A stretch of DNA of 64,000 bases from Straminergon stramineum (Eukaryota; Streptophyta; Bryopsida; Hypnales; Calliergonaceae), in NCBI GenBank assembly GCA_963920665.1, contig OY987273.1, positions 15,378,501 through 15,442,500 on the forward strand, read 5' to 3'. Within the stretch, counting starts at the first letter, position 1. Each line of letters opens with the position of its first letter. A program made the translations under genes and the position numbers. A model generated the notes under the pieces. It ran no database searches and was not told the origin of the DNA. It was given only the letters and a program-made list of their open reading frames with translations. This document shows positions 47,325-59,200 of this stretch, piece by piece.

Positions 47325-48914
47325 CTATGAGAGGACAGAGTCCTGAAAGACGAATTCGGGTGGTTTCATGAACCATGGTTTACCCATGAGGAGGTCCACC
47401 ACTTGCGCACATGTTGGTCTTTTGTTAACATCAGCATCAGCTAATTCACGTAACTTCATGGCAAAGTACCTTGATGACTCATGATTTCTAAATAAGTTCT
47501 TGTCGTATTCAACCATGTGTTCTATGTTCATGCGTTGGGTCAACTTTCCAATCGAATAAGAGTCGGACTTCACCAAATATTTGTAGGTCACTTTCATCAC
47601 ATCTAGACTCGTATCTAAACCCTTTGGCCTAAACAAATAGAACAACTCTGGAGCTGCCCACCAACGGCCCATCCTCTCACTATCAAGTTTTTCCTGTTTT
47701 TCATATCCCAAATGCGAGGGAGCTCCTTCTTGAATACGACTTGCAATTCCCCAATCACAAATCCCAATGTTGATCTCTTTGTCCGAGAAGGGGGGATAAT
47801 GCAACAATATGTTCACAGGTGACAAGTCATTGTGCAGCACCCCTGCATTGTGCACGAGACTTGTCACATAAACTAGGGCCCACGCCAACTTTGCCTTGTG
47901 TCTTCGAAAGAGGCTAATTTCTTTTTGTTGTTGGCCTGTAAGTTGCTTGACCAACTTGATTTCATGCCATTCCGCATGCGGCACCACCTTCTCATTCAAA
48001 TGAAGCAACTCTTTGAAATTACCACCATTCCACCACAAAGTGTATGCTTCCATTGTTTGGTCATGGATAGCTAGGAATTTAATAATGGCCGGATGATTCA
48101 ACAGGCATACCAAAGCCTCCACTAACCATTCCACCCTCGCATCGCATTTGTTCCTTTGCTTTGACAATTTCCCCAGAAAATGTACATGTGTTGGGATCGT
48201 GGACATCCCTTCAATGCATACCTTGCACACCTTTGCATATCCTCCTTGACAGTCAAATCCAGTAAGTGGGACCACCTTGGCCTTTGAGTAGACCCACATG
48301 ATACATGAACCACTATCTCTTGTAAATGCAACCTTGAATGCATCCGTCTGCCACCCCATACCCCTAGCTTCAGACCTTGACAATCTTTTTGCTGCAATTT
48401 GCCACCAATCCATCTTCTCACGGAACTCCTAGGCCCTATCCGTTTCTCCAAATCCAGGCACTATAGGTCGCAACTCAAGCATCAACTTGTTGGTGTTGAA
48501 TATACCAGTTTGTAGGCAATTGCCAATCCACGTTTGCCATTGGTTGAAATACACTTCATCCACATCTGCATAGTCCGAAGATTCCTTGCATTTCCTTGTA
48601 ATACATTCGTCCAACTCATCCTTCAAGGATTGGATGCCTGCCTCTTTATTTCTCAAGTATTTCCTCTCCAAATATTGTACACTTTTTTCCTCATACCATT
48701 GGAGACAAGCCTCATGCGCATAGGTCCTATATCGTGTTGGAGGATAGGTAGGGTCCTTATCGTGTGCTGTCTTGGACTTCTTTGTCTTGGATGGTCTAGC
48801 ACCCCCAATTACCTCCTTGGTAGTTATATCTACAACAAATGCTACAGGATTATCAAGGTCCTTGTCCCAAGCCAATATCCAACGTGTACTACTTCCTTCC
48901 TTTGAAATAGACAT
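47325..48914 (-). pseudogene. Atypical protein kinase of element C, one nonsense codon from intact
   Basis: ATG 48,914 (MSISKEGSSTRWILAWDKD) opens a 530-codon frame with a single TAG at 48,429-48,431, where a Gln codon would fit. The first 160 residues form a charged helical region (YAHEACLQWYEEKSVQYLER). The kinase domain (about 200-520) shows GGYAKVCKV as a degenerate Gly loop, FLGKL with the likely beta-3 Lys, VLHNDLSPVNILLH (catalytic Asp and Asn kept, HRD changed to HND), ICDWGIA for DFG, AAPELF for APE, SDSYSIG, and KRPTCAQVVDLL with the late Arg. Key catalytic residues are therefore present, so an active Ser/Thr-type kinase is possible in an unbroken relative. The same gene lies in element B. 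An earlier in-frame ATG at 49,022 exists, but 48,914 fits the array-to-gene spacing better. Confidence 0.82.
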
Positions 48915-49004
48915 GGTCCTCTTTTGAAAAACGAGGCGTTCTTGACTTGAACTTGGAGAGAAAAATGGGCAAAAACTTCCCCTTCTGAAATCACCTTGGC
49001 CCAC

Positions 49005-49225
49005 GAGCACGCATTCAGCCACTTAAAGGTGGATGTAAGCCAATGCGCAAGACCAAGAATGGCGACCGCGGGTCTGGGTGACCGCTTAAGTACTCGAGGT
49101 CGCCTTGGGGCGCGTGCAGGTCTAGCACATGCGAAACGGGCGACCGCGGGAGGGGGCGACTGCGGGTTTCAGAGGTGCTCACGGATGGAGGCGACCATTG
49201 GTGTAGGGGCGACCGCGGGTCCGAA
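49005..49225 (-). promoter_or_regulatory. GC-rich array and proximal promoter of the element C kinase gene
   Basis: Six to eight units of GGCGACCGCGGGTC on the + strand (49,060-49,225), then a proximal segment (49,005-49,048) with TTACATCCACCTTTAAGTGG on the sense strand. It ends about 90 bp before ATG 48,914. Confidence 0.68.
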
Positions 49226-50227
49226 GAGGATGGACCATCATAAATAATAGCTAAAAGAAACCTTCATATGGAGTAGAAACATTGGCATTACAACTTCCCA
49301 CTTCTATTTCACTTGCTTTCAAATAAAATCATAAGACCACTATGATATGGTCTAGAATGTGGAATTAGATTTTGAGTTGTTTCTTTATGGTTTCAAATAT
49401 ATGACTACAATGTTCACAAAGAAAAAAAAAGAATGGGCCAAAACGGAAAAAGGGAATCAGAAATATAAAAGTATGGGACATGATTGACTTCTATTGAAAC
49501 AAAAAGGGAGAACTGGAAATACTTACATTCTACCATTGCATAATAATATTATAGAGGTTACTTTAGAAGTGTCCAAAGTCTTTTTCTAATTTCTTCAAGT
49601 TTGCTCTACATTGAACATGAATTCGGCTTTTTTACACAACCCTAAACCCTTTTGGGGTGGAAGAGGTCATAAATGCAAACATACATGTTGCAGAGCATAT
49701 TGAAATGAAAAATAAATGAAGCATATGCACATCAAGTCAAAAGATTGTTATCCTTGATGAAGACATTGTTCAAACCATCAAGGGTGTTTGAATGCTGTCA
49801 TTTCTTTTTTTTCCATGCCAATCCTTCAAAATTGGTCACCCACAAGATACAAGAAATTTCTAAATGGACAAGTGGGACACCTTCGAAATCATCTTTCTTA
49901 GACGTTGTAAATTGTTAAGTTACAAATTATAGATGTGGTCTTCGGAAGTAAACTTTCCAAGGAGGACCACCCCTTCTTACACTACAAAATTTACAAAATG
50001 AAGAGATGCTCTTCTATCATGTGTAGAGAGTTTCTATTATATATGGACTCAAAATTAGCCACCTAATCATTTAAAGATGAAGAACCGTCACATGCAAATC
50101 CTTATACAATGTACGATTTCTTTGGCTAAGTATTCTATGGAGGACATTCAATATGTTCTTGTAAAAGCTATCCAAGGTTTACTTCAACTTTTGTATACAA
50201 AAAATAATCTCTCTCAAAAGAGACAAA
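49226..50227. other. AT-rich spacer of element C
   Basis: No coding frame or repeat recognised. Confidence 0.4.
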
Positions 50228-50479
50228 ACGTCAAGTTTGGTCACTCCGATAGGTGAGCAAGAAACATCATTTGATTCCCAAGATTTAGGAGACGTACTAT
50301 GAGGGTTTAGACGGTTAGTATTGAGTTTAGAACGGAGATGTATGAGGTGCAAGGTTGCACCACACACATCTCTGTCCTAAACTCAATACTGATTTCTTAT
50401 AACTCTCATGGACCATCCCCTAGACCTTGAGAATCAAATCACCTTCCCTCCCACATACCACAGGGAATTAGCTTGACGT
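50228..50479. repeat. 252-bp imperfect foldback
   Basis: Begins ACGTCAAG and ends CTTGACGT. Arms of about 110 bp pair with moderate mismatches; the inner 25 bp (AGTATTGAGTTTAG... with its inverted copy at 50,366-50,390) are nearly perfect. No clear target duplication. It could be a MITE or a hairpin RNA precursor. Confidence 0.65.
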
Positions 50480-50699
50480 CTTTTTTTTTTCTTTTTTGTT
50501 GGTTGGCTACAAGAACCAAACCAAATTGATCTCATTGGGGATCAAACCTGAGACCTCCACAAGAACAATGACTTCCAGGAAGCCAATAACTTCCATGCAT
50601 CACCTGAAGATGCCTTGAAGACCCCAAGGTCCTAATGAAGTGACTTGTTCTTGGATGTTAAGAGTTGAAATCATTATACTTATTAAAACTTCTTTGGAT

Positions 50700-51655
50700 T
50701 AGAAGGCACGCCCCCACCCGCAGTCGCCCAGGACCTGAAGTCGCCCCCACCCGCAGTCACCCCCCATTCCACCAAATTGGGCTCAAAACCACTAGGACCT
50801 GAAGTCGCCTCCACCCGCGGTCGCCCAAGACCTGAAGTTGCCCCCCACCCGTAGTCACCCCCCATTCCACCAAATTGGGCTCGAAACCACCAAGACCTGA
50901 AGTCACCTCCACCCGCGGTCGCCCAGGACCTAAAGTTGCCCCCCACCCACGGTCCCCCCCCCATTCCACCAAATTGGGCTCGAAACCACTAGGACCTGAA
51001 GTCGCCCCTATCGGCAGTCGCCCAAGACTTGTACTCACTCCCCACCCGCAGTTGCCCCCCATTCCACCAAACTACGCTCCACAACCACCAAGACCTGAAG
51101 TCGCCCCCACCCACGATCGCCCAAGACCTGAACTCGCCCCCCACCCGTAGTCGCACCTCATTCCACCAAATTGGGCTCAACAACACCAAGCTAGAAATCC
51201 AACCCCCACCCGCAGTCGCCCAAGACCTGAACTCGCCCCCCACCCACAGTCGCACATCATTCCACCAAATTGGGCTCAACAACACCAAGCCAGAAATCCA
51301 ACCCCCACCCGCAGTCGCCCAAGACCTGAACTCGCCCCCCACCCACAGTCGCACATCATTCCACCAAATTGGGCTCAACAACACCAAGCCAGAAATCCAA
51401 CCCCCACCCATGGTCGCCCAGGACCTGAACTCGCCCCCCACCCACAGTCGCCCCTTTCCACCAAATTGGACTCAACAACACCAAGCCAAAAGACCAAGCC
51501 CCCACCCATAGTCGCCCAAGACCTGAACTCGGCCCCCACCCACAGTCCCCCCTTTCCACCAAATTGGGCTCAACAACACCAAGCCAGAAGACCAAGCCCC
51601 CACCCGCGGCTGCCCAAGACTTGAACTCGCCTCCCACCAGTAGTCCCCCCTATCT
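50700..51655. repeat. Higher-order minisatellite, about 99-bp period
   Basis: Each unit joins one or two CCCGCAGTCGCCC motifs to a fixed spacer (CCATTCCACCAAATTGGGCT and a CAACACCAAG-type stretch). AGAAATCCAACCCCCACCC recurs at 51,193, 51,292 and 51,391, giving a 99-bp period; earlier and later units are more diverged. About nine units are present. Proline-rich or Gly/Trp-rich open frames across it are by-products of the repetition, not genes. Confidence 0.85.
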
Positions 51656-51854
51656 TGAAGTCACGCCACTCTTGAAACCAACGTAGCAGAAGATGTGAGC
51701 CATCTCCAACACTAACGAAGTCAAACTTAATTGCGTCTTCCATAGACTTCAACTGACTTGTCCTTCAATGTTGGTAGCTAGTTAATACTACAAAATTAGT
51801 CTATAAATACAGAATTATAGTAAGACTAATTAGACAAATTGAAGAGGGTTTTCC

Positions 51855-51903
51855 AAACCCTAAACCCTAACCCTATACCCTAAACCCTATACCCTAAATC
51901 CTA
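51855..51903. repeat. Interstitial plant-type telomeric run
   Basis: About seven CCCTAAA-like units (some CCCTATA or CCCTAA) in element C, downstream of the 99-bp array. The telo-box AAACCCTAA is included; another copy lies near the right end at about 60,739-60,750. Confidence 0.7.
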
Positions 51904-52639
51904 TAGAAAAACCATGGACCTTTTCCATGTATGCCACTCCAAAAGTAATGTATTTCTATATTTTAAGGTGGATAAAATGATAAACACATGTGATTTGCTT
52001 TTCATTATATGTCATAAAAAAGTTTGAACTCCTAAACCTTGCACTTGTAAGATATAAACCATTGAAGGTGTCATTTCTGAACTTTTTCATCTTCAATAAA
52101 GTCAATATTCATTCACCCCTTCAAATGTGTTTTAAATCCCCTTCATGTAATAAGGGGAGGACTATATTGAAATTCCTATGTTGGAGGATGGAAAATGAAA
52201 TGACAAGGAGAAGGGCTTCCCCAAGTCTCCATTTTTAAAAACCACTTCTTATGTAGATCAAAAGATTTTTTTCTTCATGCATCTCACGTTGATAGTATTT
52301 TTTTTGTACATCGTTTCCTCCCACAAGGAAAGGTCTCCTCTTAATGTACTCCCTCCAAAAATTAAAGTAGGAAATGGTTACGTTGAATTTTACATGACCA
52401 CATGGATGGATGAAGAAGAAATAAAATGTTAGGAAGAAGGGCTTTTCCAAATCTCCACTTCCTCAACCAATTTTCTTTCTTTATTACTTAATTAACTTTT
52501 GATCACTTAGTATTGAATGCCTCAGTCTTAGGATTTTCTAGAGTTAATCCTCAAAAAAGGGGGGAGCGGTACTTGAAAAGTTTGAACACCTTCCCTCCAA
52601 TTTGTTAGGGGGGAAAATCAAACTCATGTTTTTTGGCGC
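51904..52639. other. AT-rich spacer of element C
   Basis: No coding or structured feature recognised. Confidence 0.4.
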
Positions 52640-53070
52640 CCCTAACCCGCGGTCACCCCATACGCAACCGCCCCCATCGTCATGAATTGGAAGACCTTTC
52701 AGAATCTGAGACCCGTGGTCACCCAAGAAATGACTTGTGGTCGCCCTATATGCAGCCACCCCCTGTACTTGCGGTCGCACCATTACCCGCGGTCGCCCAG
52801 GAAATGACCTGTGGTCGCCTTATATGTAGTCGCCCCCTGTACCTGCGGTCGCCCCATTATCCGCAGTCGCCCAAGAAATGACATGTGGTTGCCCTATATG
52901 CAACCACCTCCATATACCCGCGGTCACCCTGCACCCGAGGTCTCCTTCTAGAAACTCTAATTTTTCCTGAATGGCAGTTTCTAGACAGTGGGACCTAGAC
53001 CCGTGGTCGCCCAAGACCCGCACGCGCCCTCTTCCTGCACGCGCCCTAGGCGACTTCGGGTATTTAAGGG
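52640..53070 (+). promoter_or_regulatory. GC-rich array and TATA-like box before the second coiled-coil gene
   Basis: About 18 units of ACCCGCGGTCGCCC and variants, including a near-duplicate block around AAGAAATGACTTGTGGTCGC that recurs at about 52,728, 52,800 and 52,872. TATTTAAG at 53,061-53,068 follows directly and lies about 200 bp before ATG 53,266. Confidence 0.7.
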
Positions 53071-53265
53071 GATACTGGATTCCCAAGTCGTCACTTCCTT
53101 CGTTGCACCGCGCCTTTAATCCGCCTTGAAGCGTTTGATTGCCAGTTCGTCGGTTGGAAGTTTGGGCATCTACACGTGTTGTGGCTTCCACATTTACGAA
53201 TTCATTTCTTTGGTTATATTATTGACAAAGGTCTAGTTCTCTTTACGCTAGAGTGACATGACAAG

Positions 53266-54843
53266 ATGACGAAGAAGAAAGGAGATTGCCATAGCAGGCA
53301 ACGACGTCCCCTTCTTGACCCAGCGGCTAAGGCATATAGGGGATGGCGTCATGTAAATTCCGATTGGACCTTGACGACTTGCAAATTATTTGTGGATTGG
53401 TGCCATATCAACAAGCTATTCCCTTACCATCAACACATTCACCATGTAAAGCAAAACCAAGAAAATTTTCATTACTGCAAGGATGATGCATTTGTCTAGA
53501 GATGTATTGAAGTGTATCGAGCATTGTACGAAAAGCGAAAAATTCCATGGAGCGAAGTCTCAATGGGTATATGCCAAATGGTATATGCAGAGTAACAATT
53601 GGGGAAAACGATAGATTGGATGACCTTCAAGACATCCAAGAATGTCACGCTTCCAACTACGAAAGACATTCCAAGAGCAGGTCCTTCAAATAATCCTTGG
53701 GATGGGCTAGGGTCCAAAAAGAACATTATAGAAGGAGTGGCAGATGAGAATTATGTTTGGTCAACGTCAACTGGAGAATTGAACTCCGATGAAGAGCCAT
53801 TGCCTGAACCTAGGGACAAGATGGAAGATACATCAATGGAAGAAAACTTAGCATTGGTGGTATCAGAAGAAGGCAACATGCAATGGACCACACCAATGTA
53901 TGGAGAACCTTTTATGTCTGTGGAACCGATAGGGGTCCGTAGTCTTGAAGATGACGAAGTGTTCCATTACGTGCAAGCTCACTTGCAAGAAATTAATGAA
54001 GATAGGTTGGATGGGGAGAGTGAAGTTGAAGAAGAGATTCCTCTGACCTTGATGAATTTGCCTTCCATGGAAGGATTGCGTGAAATGGAACAAGAACATC
54101 AAGGTGTACTTGGAGAAGACAATAATCGGCGGACAAAAGAATCCTTTAAAGTAGAGTTGGAGGTACTTTTAAAGGATCTTGAAGAAAAAAAAAGGGAGTG
54201 TAGGATCATCGAGAAGTGAAACGCACAAGAGATTCAGGTTGAGGATGTGGGCACCCTCAAAGAACTAATTCAAGCTAGACAAACTCGTTTGGCAGCCCAA
54301 CAAAGAGAAATGGAACAACTGGAACAATTTTACCTCAAGTTCAATAAGGGAGAAGATGGAGGTTCCAGTTCAAATGTCAATCCTGTTATGAATGAACGAC
54401 TTCAAACAATAATGGGAAAATGTAGGATGGAAGGAAACAACCTTGCCATTGAAAAAGGAGGTGTGGAAAAGGCAAGATCGACATTGAACCACTTGAAGGA
54501 GATGAAGGATGCAGATCCTATTGACCAGTCGTTGCAATCGGATTCATTGTCTGTGGATGTTGAAGATTTGTCATCCACTACGGAAATAGAGAAGTTGAAG
54601 ATGAAGTTAGCTTTTGTGAAAAGATTGGAACAAAAGATGGAGGAAAAGATGTCCTAGCCAAAGGCACACATTAGGTTCATATCATTGTTCAAGAAGTGGT
54701 GGATCCAAAATAAGATGTGGATCCAAAATAAGATGTGGAACCATGACCTGACTCTTTTGAAGAGGGAAGAGAGAGTGGCAAGAGCCCGAATAGAACTAGA
54801 AAAGAAGAAAAGGGAAGAACAAGGGGAAATGGATGGAGTATAA
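53266..54843 (+). pseudogene. Second WCHI coiled-coil gene of element C
   Basis: ATG 53,266 (MTKKKGDCHSRQRR) begins a 526-codon frame with four stops (TAG 53,497; TAA 53,593; TGA 54,217; TAG 54,655) and no frameshift. The WCHI domain (residues 20-120) reads AYRGWRHVNSDWTL, TCKLFVDWCHINKLFPYHQH, RCIEVYRALY and MVYAE...IDWMTF. An acidic linker (about 150-270) is followed by two coiled-coil blocks (KVELEVLLKDLEEKKRECRI and QQREMEQLEQFYLKFNK). Near the C-terminus an 18-bp unit is doubled (WIQNKMWIQNKM), and the protein ends in a Lys/Glu-rich helix. It is a paralogue of the minus-strand coiled-coil gene of the same element. No equivalent was found in element B. Its function is not known. Confidence 0.75.
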
Positions 54844-55714
54844 ATTAGGTGGCTTTTGTTTCTTTTATGACTATGTACTTCTTCCAAGATATATGAAAAA
54901 AAAGGCTTTGTCCTTATTTTTGTTGAAATACAAGAATGTTTATTTTTATTTTTTGTGTATGAAAATGTAATTGCATTTGGATCCAAACATTTGAATTTTT
55001 GACAAATTTTGATGATTTCAAGTTATGTGAATGTTAATTTCTTGTTAAATTTGTGTAGTGTTTTAAAAAAAAAAAAGAATTCTAGTAACTTTGAGTCTAC
55101 ACAAAGAACCCTCAATAAATTTAAGCTGGATCATCCATGAGAGTTTCAATATAAGTTCATATGGTTGCATTTTTCTGTATTTTAACATATGGTTTGAACA
55201 TATTGTAAATGACAACATTCCCATGCCCTTCACCTCGTGAATGTATGGACTCTTCTTGAGATTTATAATTTGGGAAAAAACATCATAAAAAGGTACTCAA
55301 AAGAATACTTTTGGAATTGATAGAGAAAAGGAAGTTATACATTTTGAGTTGTGGATTCCATGTATATGGTTTGATCAACCAATGTTGTCCCCCATTTTTC
55401 TTTTTAATTTGAAAGAGAAAGTTCTTAATTTTTTCCACATTTGAGTACAAGCTAATTCTATTTATTTTTTATTAAGTTTGTTGGAATGGATTTGAAATGA
55501 GTTTCCCTTCATGTAGTTGTTTAAAGAAAAATTGTATTCTTTAAGTCTATGACCATACTCCTGAAAATCTTTTTTTGAAGTATCTATAAATACCATGTCA
55601 AACCCTTGGATAGCATTTAGGGTTTAATAAAATCTCTATCTAAACTAGGATGACTTTCATCTAGAAACTCAGTGATGGAATGCTAACGGGATAACAAAAA
55701 TGGCCTTGGGTCCT
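54844..55714. other. AT-rich spacer of element C
   Basis: AT-rich, probably 3' untranslated sequence followed by spacer. No coding content recognised. Confidence 0.4.
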
Positions 55715-56040
55715 AAGTGTAAGCGCGGTCGCCCTTCAAGTACCTGAAGTTGCCTCTTCTCTTGAGACCCGCGGTCGCCCCCTTCTACCCGCAGTCGCCC
55801 CCCTAGACCCGGAGTCGCCCCCTTCTATTCGCAGTGGCCCCCCCGAGACCCGCAGTTGCCCTCCCTTCCACCTGTAGTCGCCCCCTGGACCTGCACTCAC
55901 CCCCCCGACCCGCAGTCACCTCTTTTTTGACCCGCAGTCGCCCAGGGGGCAAGTGCGCCTGTTACGAGGTCGCCTATTTCCTGCACACATTCAAGCTCTT
56001 AGGGGGCGACTTGCGATGCTAGCAGGACGGCAATATAAAG
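55715..56040 (+). promoter_or_regulatory. GC-rich array and TATA box before the element C transposase
   Basis: About 14 units of GACCCGCAGTCGCCCCC and variants (55,715-55,965), followed by TATAAAG at 56,034-56,040, about 225 bp before ATG 56,265. Confidence 0.75.
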
Positions 56041-56264
56041 CTGAAGGCCCGGACTTTGGTTTTCACCTTGCTTCGGGGATGAACTCATGGCTTGAATCTT
56101 CGAAAGAGGCTTCTTATGGATGTTTGGTTCTTTGGAGGGCAACGACTTGGTTTGCGTGATTTAAAAGACCGTTCAAAGCAAGTGGCTTTGCCACTCTTTT
56201 TTCTAAATCAAGGCTCTGATTCATATGATAATATTGTTTTAAGAACTCATAGGCGAGGAACAAT

Positions 56265-59200
56265 ATGGCTAGTCGAGGTGAGGGGAGGAGGACTACCATT
56301 AACGATACAAGGAGAGCCACGAAGGAGTGGGACCCTTGGTTGGTTGTAGACATTGATTGTCAATTTGTGGGAAACACACGAACATGTGTTTTCTGTGGGT
56401 GGACCTTCGTGTTTGTATGAAAGCGGGCATTCTATCACTTTGGATTTGGCGGCAGGACTGCATCAGAGCGATGTAAGAAAATCCCATGGGCAGTATTGCA
56501 AAAGTTTAGAACTTGTCGTGGGGTTGTTTTGAAGGAAATGAGCTTTGAACAAATGCATGAGGATATTCCCGAATTTGATGATGTAGATGAGACTGTGGTA
56601 GAGCCTATGTTGGAGGGGGGTAGGGAGAGGTCAAAGGAGCCTAGTGCTATGAATGAACCAATGCTCCCTATTACAAATTCAGGAGATTCCACTCCTCAAA
56701 CAATTTTGAGAAGGAGGAAGAACCCTTCCATTTCTAGGCAAACTAGCATGGATGAGGCATTACAAAGTAGCACGAGAGCAAAGTTGGATACCATGTGGGC
56801 TTCCTTTTTTTATGAGGCTAGCATCGTATTCAATGTTGTGCGCCATCCTGCCTTTGTGAAAGCAGTGAAAGAGACAGCGGCATCAGGACTACGATACCAA
56901 CCGCCCTCATACAATGCTTTGCGTATAAGAATGATAGAGCCAAAGAAAGAAAGTGTTTCTAAAATGGTCACTGAGTGGACAAAGCACTCTATCGAAGTTT
57001 ACGGAGCGACTATTTGTTCGGATGGTTGGTCTAATACTACTAGCTGTCCATTATTGAATTTAATGCTGGTGTGTCTTGCAAGGGATGTGTATCTTGGATC
57101 GGTGGACACCACGGGGGAGAAGAAGGACATTGCGTACACAACCAATATGATGGCGCAATACATAGAAGAGGTTGGACCCAAAAACATTGTCCAACTATGT
57201 ACGGACAATGTCGTTGTCATGACAAGGACTTTGAAGGCGTTACAAGAGAAATATCCTCACATGTATACCCAAGGATGCGCAACACACATTTTGGACTTGC
57301 TTTTGGAAGACTAGGCAAAGGATGTCAAGGTAACGAGAATAGTACGACGTTGTACGCAGATAGTAAAGTACATCAAGAGGTACCATTCCACATTGGCTCT
57401 CTTCCGAAAGTACTCCCCGGACAAGGCATTGTGAATGCCTTCTAAAACATGCTTTGTAGTGAATTTCCTCATGATATCGCGTGTGGTGGAGTGCAAGTCA
57501 GCATTGATTCAAGTGATAATGGATGAGACATATGTGCAATTTGAGGCTAGTTTGGAACGTCACCAAAATGGTGATATATTGAGAGTGCGAGCCACTATAG
57601 CGCGGAATGACATTCATGCGGAATCTTTTTGGGTGGAGTGTGAGAATTTTTTGCACATGGTGGAGCCCGTCATTATTGCTCTCCGAGTGTTTGATGGGAA
57701 AGCCCCGGCAATGCCTAAGGCTTGGTTGGTTATGTAGACTCTTCAAGAGCACGTGTGGAGCTTGAGAAACGAACCTTTTTTTCTGAATGATGAAACTGCG
57801 ATAAACTTTGAGAAGCATTTCGAGGCTTGTTGGAAATTAATGCTCACAAACCTACACTATGTAGGGGCACTCTTAAATCCTTTCTTGATTGAAGTAGGAA
57901 CCCTTCGTAACGACGGTGTGGCCAAAAAAGCCTTAAATCAGGTGCTTCGAAAAATGAGCGAGTCATTGGGATTATCATACATGGAGGCATTGCAGGAGCT
58001 CACGTAGTTCGAAGAGAAGACATGACCTTTTGACCCCTTAGAAGAGGCTCCTAATATTACACAGTGTAAACTAATGCCTCATCAATGGTAGAATCTTGTG
58101 GGTGCTAATGTTCTCCCAAAAATTGCAATGAGAGTTCTATCTTTGACATGTTCAGCATCATCATGTGAAAGGAATTGGAGCATGTATTCGTTTGTGCACA
58201 ATAAAGTGCGAAATCGCCTAACCACATCCAAGGCGGAAGTATTGGTGTATATCTACACCAACAGTAAACTTGAACGTGAAAAACGTGGACGCAATCTTGC
58301 AATGTTCTACGAAAAGTACCTTGTGGATGGAAATACCTCGGAAGAGAATGAGGAGCCATTAGGTACTAGATCATCAGGGGATGGCGACCTAGTCAGAATG
58401 GCTCGAGCTAATGAGAACGTTAGGCTGGAAGAAGAGCGCCTACATGGAAATATTTGGACACGACTAAATCGTAGAGAAAAGAGTCCTCCATGGAGACACA
58501 ACTATGGAAATACATTTACAATTGAGAATAATATGTACTACTTTGAGGAGGAGGAGGTTCAACGTGCACCGCAAAGGCCCCCACAACCGTACGTCTCTAC
58601 TAGGGATAGGAATGTACCTCCTCCAATAAATTCATCGCCAACGAGGGCAAGTAGTCCCAACAACCCCAATAAAGGCATAAATAGTCCAATGCTCACAAGA
58701 GCTGAAGAAGCAAGATCTCCAAATGTTGTAGATTAGGGTTCTACAAGGGTAATGAACCTACGAAGCACCGCTCGAGTTGCTAAGGTAAACGAAAGGCAAG
58801 AGGAGGCAACACCGCCAACAAACGTCGAAGATGTTGTGCATACAAGCATTCCACTTTCTCCATTACAGAGCCCCTTAAGAATAGAAAATGTGGAATATGA
58901 TTCAGACTTGCCCTTGCAAGCTGTTATGAACCGGAATCGTACGGTGCCCTTAAGTGGAGGAGGAAACGCAAACAATGCTAGGGCAACTAGGTCTATACCA
59001 ACCCGTGCGACTAGGCCGCCCTTGCATAATAGTCCTCTTAGGGCAATTGATAATGAAGTCCATGCCTCAGCTCCGCAACCCACTCAACCCTCCTCAATTT
59101 CTAGCCCTAGAGAATCATCCTTGCTCGTGCATGAAGGCACAAGAGGACAGAAAAAGCGATTGAGGAAGACACAGGAGAGGCTGCAAAGAAATCCCAAACG

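Noticed and set aside
50683..51637. Proline-rich and Gly/Trp-rich open frames across the 99-bp array
   Set aside because: They arise on both strands and in several frames from tandem repetition, and have no start context or domain.
50700..53060. CRISPR-like array
   Set aside because: Repeats are short, degenerate and contiguous, spacers are themselves repeated, no cas genes are present and the setting is a plant nuclear genome.
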